Assembly (NCBI GenBank): GCA_020638905.1
Contig: JACKHP010000023.1
Span: 1 to 64,000, forward strand
DNA: 64,000 nt
Source: Planctomycetota bacterium
Lineage (GTDB): Bacteria; Planctomycetota; B15-G4
Direction: 5' to 3'
Position 1 is the first letter of the stretch, and each line of letters opens with the position of its first letter. The notes under the pieces were generated by a model. That model was not told the DNA's origin, ran no database searches, and worked only from the letters and a program-made list of their open reading frames with translations. The translations under genes and the position numbers were made by a program. Positions 1 through 8,055 of this stretch are shown piece by piece.

Positions 1-1
1 T

Positions 2-538
2 GTCCTCGGGTTCGTGGTGCTGGCCTTCCCGATCGGGTTGCTGCTGCTCAGCGGTCCGGGGACCAAGCGGCCGCTCTACCTCCTGCCGCTGCTCGCGCCG
101 GTGGCGGTGGCGTACGCGCTCTGGCTCGCGGCCACTTTCGAGCGCGGGCGCCGGGCCGGCGTGCGCGTGGCGGGGACGCTCTTCGTCCTCGCGCTGATCG
201 GCCAGCTCGCGTTGCCGCTGGTGCGCTCCGACGAGCGCGACATGCGGGTGCTCGCCGACGACCTGCGCGAGGGCGGCCTGCTCGACGCGCGCCTGGCCGG
301 CTGGCGGCTCGACGAGCGGACGCGCGCCGTCGTGCCCTGGTACACAGGCCACATCGTCCCCAACCTGCGCGAGGCCGACGAGCTCGAGGCGTTCGTGCAC
401 GCGCACCCGGACGCCCGCCTGCTGATGGACCTCGATCGCATCGAGCTGCTGCCGGCGCCCATCGCCGCGGCCCTCGTGCCGGGCCTCCGCTGGGACTTCG
501 ACGGCAATCGCTACGGGACGTTCTCGGTCGGTCCGTAG
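2..538 (+). CDS. C-terminal part of a membrane glycosyltransferase (ArnT/PMT-like), truncated by window edge
   Basis: The reading frame is open from the first bases, so the start lies upstream of the window; about 178 residues are visible. The first ~70 residues hold two hydrophobic membrane segments around a GTKRPLYLLPLL motif, which resembles the last membrane helices of GT39/ArnT-like (PMT_2) glycosyltransferases. The remaining ~110 residues form a soluble tail ending in a short alternating strand/helix domain, as expected for the periplasmic C-terminal region. Such enzymes move a sugar from a polyprenyl-phosphate donor to an acceptor on the outer side of the membrane. Family assignment rests on the membrane-end motif only, because the catalytic N-terminal loop is outside the window. 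It converges on the response regulator 54 bp away. Confidence 0.6.
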   Translation, partial: VLGFVVLAFPIGLLLLSGPGTKRPLYLLPLLAPVAVAYALWLAATFERGRRAGVRVAGTLFVLALIGQLALPLVRSDERDMRVLADDLREGGLLDARLAGWRLDERTRAVVPWYTGHIVPNLREADELEAFVHAHPDARLLMDLDRIELLPAPIAAALVPGLRWDFDGNRYGTFSVGP

Positions 539-592
539 CCGGACGCGGCGCGCGTCTCCACCTGCCGGCGATGGCCGTCGCGCCCGCCCGCG

Positions 593-1264
593 CTACAGCG
601 CGACGACGCGGTAGCCCTGTCCGCGCTCGTTGTGGATCAGCGGGCGTCCGAGGCGGTCGACCTTCTTGCGCAGGCGCCCGATGTGCACGTCGAGCAGGTT
701 CGTGCCCGGGTCGAAGTCCATGTTCCAGACCTCGTGCAGCAGCTCGCTGCGCGGGACGATCTCGCCGCGCGCGCGCACGAGCACCAGCAGCAGGTCGAAC
801 TCGCGCGGCGACAGCTCGACCTCGACGCCGCCGCGCAGGGCGCGTCGGCGGGCCACGTCGAGCTCGATCTCGCCCCACACGAGCGGGCGCGGATGCAGGT
901 GCCGCGCGGCCACGGCTTCGAGGCGCGCGAGCAGCTCGTCGATCTCGACCGGCTTGACGAGGTAGTCGTCGGCGCCGAGCCGCAGCCCGCGCACCTTCTC
1001 GGGGACACCCGAGACGCCCGTGAGGAAGATCGCCGGAGTCTCGTTGCCGACGTCGCGCAGGTCTTCGAGCAGGTCGAAGCCGAGCGCACCGGGCATCTGC
1101 ACGTCGAGCAGCAGCACGTCGAAGAAGCCCCGCGGGCGATCTTCGATCTCGCGCATCGCGATCGGGGCGTCGGCGGCGCCGACCGCCTGCATGCCGGCCT
1201 CGTCGAGCGCCATGAGCAGCAGCTCGCGATAGGCCTCGTCGTCGTCGACCACGAGCACGTTCAC
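593..1264 (-). CDS. OmpR/PhoB-type response regulator
   Basis: A 223-residue two-domain regulator. The receiver domain (about 1-115) has the acidic pair in VDDDEAY, the phospho-acceptor Asp54 in LLLDVQMP, the switch Thr in FLTG and the conserved Lys in LVKP. The C-terminal ~95 residues are a winged-helix DNA-binding domain (LSPREFDLLLVL, GRLRKKVD, GQGYRVV) typical of OmpR/PhoB. The GTG start is chosen because an AGGAG ribosome site lies about 9 nt upstream and the receiver fold begins at once (NVLVVDDD). It follows the histidine kinase at a distance of 157 bp with a hairpin and a possible own promoter (TATCCT) between, so it may be made both from the operon and separately. It is very probably the phosphorylation partner of that kinase. 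Confidence 0.92.
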   Translation of the reverse strand: MNVLVVDDDEAYRELLLMALDEAGMQAVGAADAPIAMREIEDRPRGFFDVLLLDVQMPGALGFDLLEDLRDVGNETPAIFLTGVSGVPEKVRGLRLGADDYLVKPVEIDELLARLEAVAARHLHPRPLVWGEIELDVARRRALRGGVEVELSPREFDLLLVLVRARGEIVPRSELLHEVWNMDFDPGTNLLDVHIGRLRKKVDRLGRPLIHNERGQGYRVVAL

Positions 1265-1310
1265 GATCAGGGACTCCTGCGGGGATCGGGCCCCGGAAGA
1301 CGGAAGACAC

Positions 1311-1316
1311 AGGATA
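1311..1316 (-). promoter_or_regulatory. Candidate -10 element for the response regulator
   Basis: Reads TATCCT on the minus strand, 46 nt upstream of the GTG start. The same hexamer sits ahead of the signal peptidase and icmF genes. No convincing -35 box is visible. Confidence 0.35.
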
Positions 1317-1402
1317 CACGTCCGCCGCGTCGCGGCGCCTCGACCGCTGCGAGGCGCAGCTCCGACCCGGGATGTGCGATCGGAAGCGCGGTCGCCCCGC
1401 GT

Positions 1403-1432
1403 CGTCCCCCTGACGGATCCGTCATGGGGACG
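1403..1432 (-). terminator. Long hairpin spanning the histidine kinase stop codon
   Basis: The core TGACGGATCCGTCA (1411-1424) is a perfect 14-bp palindrome and contains the kinase stop codon. Arms CGTCCCC and GGGGACG extend it with one mismatch to a 15-position dyad. There is no T-run after it on the minus strand, so it could be a weak terminator or attenuator between kinase and regulator, or a protein-binding dyad. Confidence 0.4.
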
Positions 1433-2957
1433 TTGCGGGGCGCCCAGCGTCGCGTGCCCGCGGGCGGGGGAGGCGCACCACGAAGCGCGCACCGTGCGGC
1501 CGCACCGCCTCGTGCACGATGCTCCCGCCCCACGAGAGCACGGTGTAGCGGCAGAAGAACAGTCCCAGGCCGGCCGCGCCGCCGCCGTGCCGGGCGCGCC
1601 CGAACTTCTCGAACAGCGTGTCGGCCATCTCCGGGGCCACGCCCGGGCCCTGGTCCTCGACGGTGATCACGACCTCGTGGCCGTCGTCGCGCAGCGCGAG
1701 GGTCACGGCCTGATCGCGGGAAGAGTGACGCAGCGCGTTCTCGAGCAGGTTCTCCAGCACGCGTTCGAGCCGGTCGGCGTCTCCCACGACGCGCGAGCGC
1801 CGGGCGTCCAGCGGGTCGGGCAGCAGACGCAGCCGCACGCCCTTGTGCTGGAAGGCCGGCTGCAGCGTGCGCGCCACGCGCGCCGCCGCCGCGGCCGCGT
1901 CCGGCGCGTGCTCGGGATCGGTGGAGAACCCCTGCATCGACGCGATCTCGGCCGAGAACACGTCGAGCACCTGCCGGATGCGCGACTCCTGCCGCCGTGC
2001 CTGTTCGAGTCCCATCTCGACCAGCCGCGTCGAGCGCGCGTCGTCGGCGTGCCGCTTGTGCAGCATCGAGAGGCTGCCCAGGATCGTCGCCAACGGTCCG
2101 TTGAGATCGTGCACGATGCAGTGCAGCAGGAGCTCCTTCTGCTCGATCTCGCGCCGCAGGCGGTCGTACTCGAGCTTCGACGCGCGCGCCGCCTGCAGCA
2201 CGTCCCGCTGCTCGCGGAAGGTCGCGTCGACCTCGGCCACGAGCAGCACGCAGGTGCCGTCCGGAAGGCGCAGGGCCTCGGCCTCGAGGGCGCGCTCGCG
2301 CGGGCCGTCCTGCTCGGTCCACGGGCCCGAGCGCAGGCGGCCGGCGCCGTCGGCCGTCCAGATCGCCTCGGCGTCGCCCAGGAAGTGATCGAGGAAGGGC
2401 GTCAGCTCCTGTCGCGAGAGGCGTGCGCCGGGGGGAGCGTCGTGCGCGCGCGCCGACGAGAGCCAGCGCGGCGCGGGCGTGAGCGCGCACAGCGCACCGT
2501 CGGCGTCGCGCAGCAGCACGCGCAGGCCGAGCCCGGCCAGCGCGCCCTGCAACGGGACGAGCCGGCGCAGCGTCGCGGCCATCGCGAGCTCGGCGTCGTG
2601 GTTCGACTGCTGCATGGCCGAGAGCAGGTCGAGCTCGGTGCGCGCCTCGAGCAGCAGCACGAGCACGCCGTCGTCGAGTGCGCGCAGCGCCACGTCGAGC
2701 GGACGTCCCGAGCCGGCGCTCACGGCGGGCAGGTGCAGGCCTTCGGACGGCGGCGGCAGGCAGCCGACCAGCATCGGCAGCGCGCGCGTGGCGTCGTCGC
2801 CGATCCGGAGTCCGTCGAGGGCGTGGGCCGCGAGCTCGCCGCCGGCCCGCAGCAGCCGTCCGTCGTCGTCGAGCAGCAGCCACGCGGCGTCGCGCCCGAA
2901 GGTGGCGAGCTCGAGCAGCTCGCGCGCCAGGTCGGTGCGCGCGGGCGAGCGGCTCAC
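1422..2957 (-). CDS. Cytosolic sensor histidine kinase
   Basis: A 511-residue kinase without membrane segments. The N-terminal ~270 residues look like two PAS/GAF-like sensor modules joined by helices, a weak assignment. The dimerisation helix has the phospho-acceptor His283 in the motif VHDLNGPLAT, and the ATPase domain has the N-box ENLLENALRHS, the G1 box EDQGPGV and the G2 region GLGLFF. The GTG start overlaps the GTPase stop (GTGA), the normal coupling in this operon, and gives a kinase starting SRSPARTDLA. Lack of a membrane domain, with a GTPase and a membrane BON protein directly upstream, suggests that the input comes through those proteins rather than from an extracellular ligand. 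Partner: the response regulator downstream. Confidence 0.88.
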   Translation of the reverse strand: MSRSPARTDLARELLELATFGRDAAWLLLDDDGRLLRAGGELAAHALDGLRIGDDATRALPMLVGCLPPPSEGLHLPAVSAGSGRPLDVALRALDDGVLVLLLEARTELDLLSAMQQSNHDAELAMAATLRRLVPLQGALAGLGLRVLLRDADGALCALTPAPRWLSSARAHDAPPGARLSRQELTPFLDHFLGDAEAIWTADGAGRLRSGPWTEQDGPRERALEAEALRLPDGTCVLLVAEVDATFREQRDVLQAARASKLEYDRLRREIEQKELLLHCIVHDLNGPLATILGSLSMLHKRHADDARSTRLVEMGLEQARRQESRIRQVLDVFSAEIASMQGFSTDPEHAPDAAAAAARVARTLQPAFQHKGVRLRLLPDPLDARRSRVVGDADRLERVLENLLENALRHSSRDQAVTLALRDDGHEVVITVEDQGPGVAPEMADTLFEKFGRARHGGGAAGLGLFFCRYTVLSWGGSIVHEAVRPHGARFVVRLPRPRARDAGRPATSP

Positions 2958-3454
2958 GCCTCGAGCATCCGCTCGGCGAGCCAGGTGAATGCCTCGGCCA
3001 CGCCTTCGCCGGTCGCGGCGCTCGTGTGCTGCACGCCCAGGCCGGCGTCGGCGAGCTCGTCGAGGCGAGCCTGCTCGATCGTCCACCCGGAGCGCAGGTC
3101 GAGCTTGTTCGCGAGCAGGGCGGTGGGCACGTCGCCGACGAGCTCGAGCGCGCGTCGTCTCAGCGCGAGCGCAGGTTCGAGCGTGTCGGCGCGGGTGCCG
3201 TCGACCACCAGGATGAGTCCCGAGCTGCCGCGCAGATAGCTGTCGCGCACGCGCTGGAACGAGTCCTCGCCGTTCAGGTCCCAGACGAGCAGGGTCAGCG
3301 CGTGTTCGCCGAGCTGCACGTCGCGCGTGTCGATCTTGACGCCGAGCGTGGTCTGGTAGCGCTCGGAGAAGATGCCGTGGACGAAGCGCGAGACGAGGCT
3401 GGTCTTGCCCACGGCGAAGGTGCCGAGCATGCAGATCTTCTTCTTGACCGTCAC
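2954..3454 (-). CDS. Small Ras-like GTPase
   Basis: A 166-residue single-domain GTPase of the Rab/Ras/MglA-like type. All G boxes are visible: P-loop GTFAVGKTS (G1), the threonine-rich switch I TTLGVKI (G2), WDLNGED (G3), NKLD (G4) and TSAATG (G5). In G3 the usual DTAGQE is DLNGED, so the catalytic Gln position is Glu, which may slow hydrolysis or make it depend on an activating protein. It starts with GTG inside the stop of the BON/OmpA-like gene and ends inside the start of the histidine kinase, with 4-bp overlaps at both ends. Bacterial Ras-like GTPases act as polarity or signalling switches; here the partner proteins are probably its two operon neighbours. Confidence 0.88.
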   Translation of the reverse strand: MTVKKKICMLGTFAVGKTSLVSRFVHGIFSERYQTTLGVKIDTRDVQLGEHALTLLVWDLNGEDSFQRVRDSYLRGSSGLILVVDGTRADTLEPALALRRRALELVGDVPTALLANKLDLRSGWTIEQARLDELADAGLGVQHTSAATGEGVAEAFTWLAERMLEA

Positions 3455-5277
3455 TGGCCCGTCCCGTGGATCGTGACGCGGAAGCGCACCTCGGGCGCCG
3501 GGGCGGCGCGGCCTTGGGCGCGGGCGTCGCTCGCCTCGAGCATCAGCACGCCGTCGGACCAGGTCTCGACCAGCCGCTCGGCCGCGTAGGCGCGACGCAA
3601 CGCGAGCGACGGGTCGGCCAGGACCTCTTCGTCGGTGGCCGAACCGAGCAGCTCGACGCGTACGACCCAGCCCACCGAGCGCGCCCCGTTGGCGAGCAGT
3701 TGCACCATCTGGCGCAGGTCGGTCTGCTCGGTGACCTCGACGGCCGGACGAGCCTCGCCGGGCGCGAACGTCAGCGCGCTGCGCTCGAGCCGGAACGAGG
3801 AGGACGTGACGCGTCCTTCGTCGATGTCGACCAGCGCGGCGAGGTCGACCGAGGTCACGCCCGGCAGCGCACTCGCCACGGGGTCGACGCGCTGGATCCA
3901 GCGGTGGCTGGCGGTGCCGCGCAGCACGAGCCGTCCGCCGTGCAGCTCGACGTCGACCGTGGGCGGGGGCGAGAGCGCCGCCAGCGCGCGCTGCTGCACG
4001 AACTGGGGCATCAGGCACACGTAGGGCTCCTCGTGGATGTCGAGCAGCTCGGGGTCGACACCCGCGTCGAGCAGCACGCGCGTCACCGCGGCCGCGTCGG
4101 GGTCCCGCATGAGCACCAGCGCGGGACGTCCCGCCTGACGCGCGGCGCTGACCACCACCACGCCGGGCTCGGCGCGCAGCGCCTCGACCGCCGACGCGAG
4201 GCGCGCGGTCTCGGCGGCTCGCTGCGCGATCCAGCCGATGCACAGGCCGCTGGCCACCACGAGCGCGAGCGACCACGTCAGCAGGCCGCGCCGCGACGAG
4301 CGGTGCACCACCTTCTCTTCACGCAGCAGGTCGTCGAGCGTCGGCTGCAGCGTGACGAACGGGGTCGTGTCGCCGCGGAAGCCGGCCAGCCGCGCCGTGG
4401 CCAGGACGTGCACCAGGTCGCACGTCTCCTGGATCTGCGCGACGAACTCGGCCGGCGGCGCCCCGCGCACGAGCGCTGCGAGCGTGACCTTCGGGCCCAC
4501 CGCGACGTGCAGCGTGCGGTCGTCGAAGGCGATGCGGTTGAGCTGGGTGCGTTCGCCGTCGGCGAACGAATCGGAGACGAAGTCCTGGATCGCGGCCAGC
4601 ATGGCCGAGACCACGTCGCCGTCGGGCGTCGTGCGCGCCGGCGTGAGCGCGTCGGCCTGCGCGCTGAGCAGCAGCGTGCCGGTCTCGCGGTGGACGAGCA
4701 GCACGAGCTCGGTGCGCCAGGCGATGCTGTGCAGCAGCGCGACCTCGGCGAAGCTGCGTCCCGTGCGACGGGCCTCGAGGTGCCAGCGCAGGCCGCGCAG
4801 CCCGAGGCTCGCACCCAGCGCGGCGTTGAAGCTCTCGACCAGGCCCGACAGCGCGGCGCCGATCGAGCGTCGGATGGCCGGGCCGAGCACCGGGAAGAGC
4901 GCCTCGGAGATGGCCGTGGGATTGCGCCGCACCGAGTCCTGGATGGCGCCCTCGAGGGTCGGGCCGAGCGCGCGCCCGAGCTGCCCGTCGTGCGACTGCC
5001 GCAGGCGGATGGCGGCGGGCAGCACGCGCGCCACGTCCTCCGGGGTCAGGCCGCGACGCTCGAGGCGGCGCTCGATGGCCGCGATGCGTCGCAACTCCGG
5101 CCCGAGCAACTGGTCGCGCAGGATGGCCAGCTCATGCTCGCCGACCTCCCCCGTGGACGTCCCGTCTTCGGACGCGCGTTCGCTCCGCGACGCCGCGCCG
5201 GCGAACGGCACGCGCGGACGCTCGCCGAGCGCCCTCGGCGGCAGCGGCGTCCCAAGCTCACGGTTGCGCTCGACCAC
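3451..5277 (-). CDS. Membrane protein with BON-like and OmpA-like C-terminal domains, GTPase-linked
   Basis: About 608 residues. A long N-terminal region (starting near ELAILRDQLLGPE) matches the pattern I recall from a cyanobacterial family of OmpA-related proteins encoded next to Ras-like GTPases. A single membrane segment follows (LLTWSLALVVASGLCIGWIA, about residue 320-340). The C-terminal ~270 residues contain a BON-like repeat (VDVELHGGRLVLRG) and an OmpA-like fold (VELLGSATDEE, then RRAYAAERLVETW). The topology suggests a large cytosolic sensor or scaffold with a periplasmic domain able to touch the cell wall or outer membrane. The start is uncertain: GTG 5277 is used here, a TTG at 5361 is also possible, and no strong ribosome site decides. 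It heads the GTPase/kinase operon. Confidence 0.75.
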   Translation of the reverse strand: MVERNRELGTPLPPRALGERPRVPFAGAASRSERASEDGTSTGEVGEHELAILRDQLLGPELRRIAAIERRLERRGLTPEDVARVLPAAIRLRQSHDGQLGRALGPTLEGAIQDSVRRNPTAISEALFPVLGPAIRRSIGAALSGLVESFNAALGASLGLRGLRWHLEARRTGRSFAEVALLHSIAWRTELVLLVHRETGTLLLSAQADALTPARTTPDGDVVSAMLAAIQDFVSDSFADGERTQLNRIAFDDRTLHVAVGPKVTLAALVRGAPPAEFVAQIQETCDLVHVLATARLAGFRGDTTPFVTLQPTLDDLLREEKVVHRSSRRGLLTWSLALVVASGLCIGWIAQRAAETARLASAVEALRAEPGVVVVSAARQAGRPALVLMRDPDAAAVTRVLLDAGVDPELLDIHEEPYVCLMPQFVQQRALAALSPPPTVDVELHGGRLVLRGTASHRWIQRVDPVASALPGVTSVDLAALVDIDEGRVTSSSFRLERSALTFAPGEARPAVEVTEQTDLRQMVQLLANGARSVGWVVRVELLGSATDEEVLADPSLALRRAYAAERLVETWSDGVLMLEASDARAQGRAAPAPEVRFRVTIHGTGQ

Positions 5278-5480
5278 GTCAGTCGCCCGCCCGGACGTCG
5301 AGGTCGGCTCCGCGCGTGCCGCCCCAGGGGCGGACCGCTGACACGAAGCAGACTGGAGCAAGCGCAGGACGGCGGCGCATGGGACCTAGATCCGTGGGGG
5401 AAGGCCCTGGGGCCCGGGTGGCCCCGGGGATCACGCGCGCGGCTGCGTGCGGGGCACCCCCCAGGACTCGGGCAGGGGCG

Positions 5481-5486
5481 ATTCTA
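5481..5486 (-). promoter_or_regulatory. Candidate -10 element for the GTPase/kinase operon
   Basis: Reads TAGAAT followed by CGCCCC on the minus strand, about 200 nt before the GTG start and 100 nt before the short leader ORF. It matches the recurring -10 pattern of this window. Confidence 0.45.
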
Positions 5487-5535
5487 ACCGTTCGGTGAAC
5501 CGCGCCGCCTGTCGTGGGTCCCGCGTCACTTCGGA

Positions 5536-5580
5536 GAGGGACGTCGCCGGCCGGACGGCGCGGCCCCTTGGACGTCCCTC
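5536..5580 (-). terminator. Inverted repeat after the redoxin gene
   Basis: GAGGGACGTC (5536-5545) and GACGTCCCTC (5571-5580) are perfect 10-bp complements with a GC-rich 25-nt spacer. It lies 22 bp beyond the redoxin stop. There is no T-run, so terminator activity is only plausible. Confidence 0.35.
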
Positions 5581-5601
5581 CCCGGGGCGGTCTTGACGGT
5601 C

Positions 5602-6267
<666 letters not shown>

Positions 6268-6335
6268 GCGCGTCTCCAGGAGTGAGAAGGAATGGGTACG
6301 GACGAAGGCCGGGCACCGAGGGAGCCGCACCCGGC

Positions 6336-7283
6336 TCACGGCAGCGCGCGATCGACGAGGTGTTCGGTGTTCGGCTGGTCGGGCCGCTGGACGAGCAGCA
6401 CGCCGCGCAACCGCTCGGTCCCGTGCTGGCGGGTGTCCCGCTGCAGGCGCAGCGTGTCGGCGTGGGCGGCGCAGGTGCCCAGCACGTCCTGCAGCGGCAG
6501 GCCGTCCGAGGCCGGGAAGAACTGCAGCCCGTTCGCGCCCGGCACGCGCAGCACGAGCGCGTCGCCGTCGCGGGCGAGCGTGAGTCCGGCGGGCTCGCCG
6601 CCCGGCAGGCGCGCCTCGGCCGCGTCGAGCAGGGCGGCGTCCTCCGGACGCGCGGCGGGCGCCGTGCCGGCCTCCACGATCTGCAGCGGCAGCTCGAGTT
6701 CGGCGCCGTCCATCAGGCACACGTCGCGGCACACGATCCAGTCGAGGCGTGCGCGCAGGACGACGTCGCCCAGGGGCGCGTCGGCCGCGACGGACACCGG
6801 CAGCAGCAGCGTGGCCGCGTCCTCGAGGACGTGGTCGAGCACGTCGCCGGCGCCCACGTGGCGCTCGGGCGGCGGCCAGCGGACTGCCCCGGCCGAGACG
6901 CCCTCGGGCAGCGCGGGAGCCAGGTGCGGCGGCGCGCCGGAGTCGTTCTGTCCCGGCCAGTAGACGTGCCAGCCGGGGGCCAGCACGAGCCGCACGCCGA
7001 GCAGCGCCTGCTCGCCGCGCACGAGGGCGGCGCGCGGTGCGAGCCAGCGTGCGGCCACCGGGGCGTCGGCCGGGGGACGCATCTCACCGGGCTGCACCCC
7101 GTCGGGCGGCGCAGGCCCGTGCGAGCCGTCGGTTCGGGGTGCGGAGGACGCGGCGCCGCTGCTCGGCGCCTGGACCGCGACCTCCGGCGCCGCGCCCGGC
7201 TCCGGGTCGGGACGCTGGCAGCTCGCCGGCAAGAGCGCGACGAGCGCGATCAGCAGCGCGCAGCCGTGGGGAAGATGCCTCAT
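6336..7283 (-). CDS. Lipoprotein with DsbD-type thiol:disulfide interchange domain
   Basis: A 315-residue lipoprotein with signal peptide and lipobox PASC (VALLPASCQ). After a Pro/Ala-rich linker (about 25-75), a domain resembling the N-terminal immunoglobulin-like domain of DsbD follows: APGWHVYWPGQNDSG, then LDWIVCRDVCLMDG with the paired cysteines (CxxxC). The membrane channel and thioredoxin domains of full-length DsbD are absent, so it would have to receive electrons from another protein. The ATG follows a TAGACT -10 element by only 6 nt, so this mRNA is predicted to be leaderless; no Shine-Dalgarno is present. The C-terminal part (about 235-315) is a second small domain I do not recognise. 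It probably forms one transcript with the redoxin. Confidence 0.78.
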   Translation of the reverse strand: MRHLPHGCALLIALVALLPASCQRPDPEPGAAPEVAVQAPSSGAASSAPRTDGSHGPAPPDGVQPGEMRPPADAPVAARWLAPRAALVRGEQALLGVRLVLAPGWHVYWPGQNDSGAPPHLAPALPEGVSAGAVRWPPPERHVGAGDVLDHVLEDAATLLLPVSVAADAPLGDVVLRARLDWIVCRDVCLMDGAELELPLQIVEAGTAPAARPEDAALLDAAEARLPGGEPAGLTLARDGDALVLRVPGANGLQFFPASDGLPLQDVLGTCAAHADTLRLQRDTRQHGTERLRGVLLVQRPDQPNTEHLVDRALP

Positions 7284-7289
7284 GCCGCG

Positions 7290-7319
7290 AGTCTACGCAT
7301 CGCGACCCCGCGCTGTCCC
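7290..7319 (-). promoter_or_regulatory. Promoter for the DsbD-like gene, predicted leaderless
   Basis: On the minus strand GGGACA (7314-7319), an 18-bp spacer, TAGACT (7290-7295) and then CGCGGC directly before ATG 7283. Transcription should start at or next to the A of the start codon. Confidence 0.5.
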
Positions 7320-7449
7320 GTCCCGGGCACACGACGCGCCCGTGGCGGATGGCTGACGCGCGGGTCGTGTGCGTCCCGCGGCGCCTCGCGCGGGAGAGAA
7401 TCGCGACACTTCCTGACGGACGACGGCCCGGCGGACATCTGGTGGAGCG

Positions 7450-8055
7450 ATGAGCGATTCCTCGAGCGTGGCGCGGGCGCTGGCCGGAGACCGGTCGGCG
7501 CTCGAGGGCCTGTGGCGCGACCACCGACGGTGGGTCGCCACGGTCCTGCTGGCCCACAAGCGGCAGGACGCCGAGCTCGAGGACCTGCTCCAGGAGGTGG
7601 CCGTGATCCTCGTCCAGCGTCTCGCCGACCTGCGCGACCCGTCGCGCTTCCGCGCCTGGCTGCGCGCGGTGGCGGTGAACGTGGCGCGCATGGCGGCGCG
7701 GCGCGACGGCGCGCGTCCGACGCACGAGGCGCTCGACGGCGTCGACGTGGTCGACCCGTCCGGCGAGCGCGCGGCGCGTGCCGAGCACGCGCGCGGCGAG
7801 ATCGAGCGCGTGCTCGCGTTCGCCATGCGCCTCGACCCCGACTACCGCGAGCCGCTCCTGCTGCGTGCCGTGGACGGCCTCGGGCAGGCCGCCATCGCCG
7901 AGATCCTCGACCTGCCCGAGACCACGATCGAGACGCGCCTCGCCCGCGCCCGCCGCATGCTGCGTCGCGAGCTCGAACGCGACGCGCGCCCGCCCGTCCG
8001 CCCCGGCGTGCCCGACGACCCGTCGGCGCTGCGCCTCGCGAGGGACATCGCATGA
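7450..8055 (+). CDS. ECF-type RNA polymerase sigma factor
   Basis: A 201-residue ECF sigma factor. Region 2 covers about 20-90 (LWRDHRRWVATVLL, EDLLQEVAVILVQRLADLRDPSRFRAWL, AVNVAR), and region 4 about 120-180 (LDPDYREPLLLRAVDGLGQAAIAEILDLPETTIETRLARARRML). Region 3 is absent, as is normal for this class. The ATG has GGTGGAG just upstream. A possible -10 (GAGAATCGCG, 7396-7405) lies about 50 nt before the start and resembles the window's promoter consensus. The stop overlaps the start of the membrane gene that follows (ATGA), the usual layout of an ECF sigma and its anti-sigma factor. Confidence 0.92.
   Translation: MSDSSSVARALAGDRSALEGLWRDHRRWVATVLLAHKRQDAELEDLLQEVAVILVQRLADLRDPSRFRAWLRAVAVNVARMAARRDGARPTHEALDGVDVVDPSGERAARAEHARGEIERVLAFAMRLDPDYREPLLLRAVDGLGQAAIAEILDLPETTIETRLARARRMLRRELERDARPPVRPGVPDDPSALRLARDIA

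Larger units (their letters stand above)
5278..5601. other. Non-coding interval with promoter, possible leader ORF and inverted repeat
   Basis: This 324-bp gap separates the BON/OmpA-like gene from the redoxin gene. On the minus strand it holds a TAGAAT -10 element at 5481-5486. A 33-codon open frame starts at ATG 5380 and stops at 5279, one base before the GTG used for the next gene. A 10-bp inverted repeat lies at 5536-5545/5571-5580. The short frame could couple translation but has no obvious function. Confidence 0.4.
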
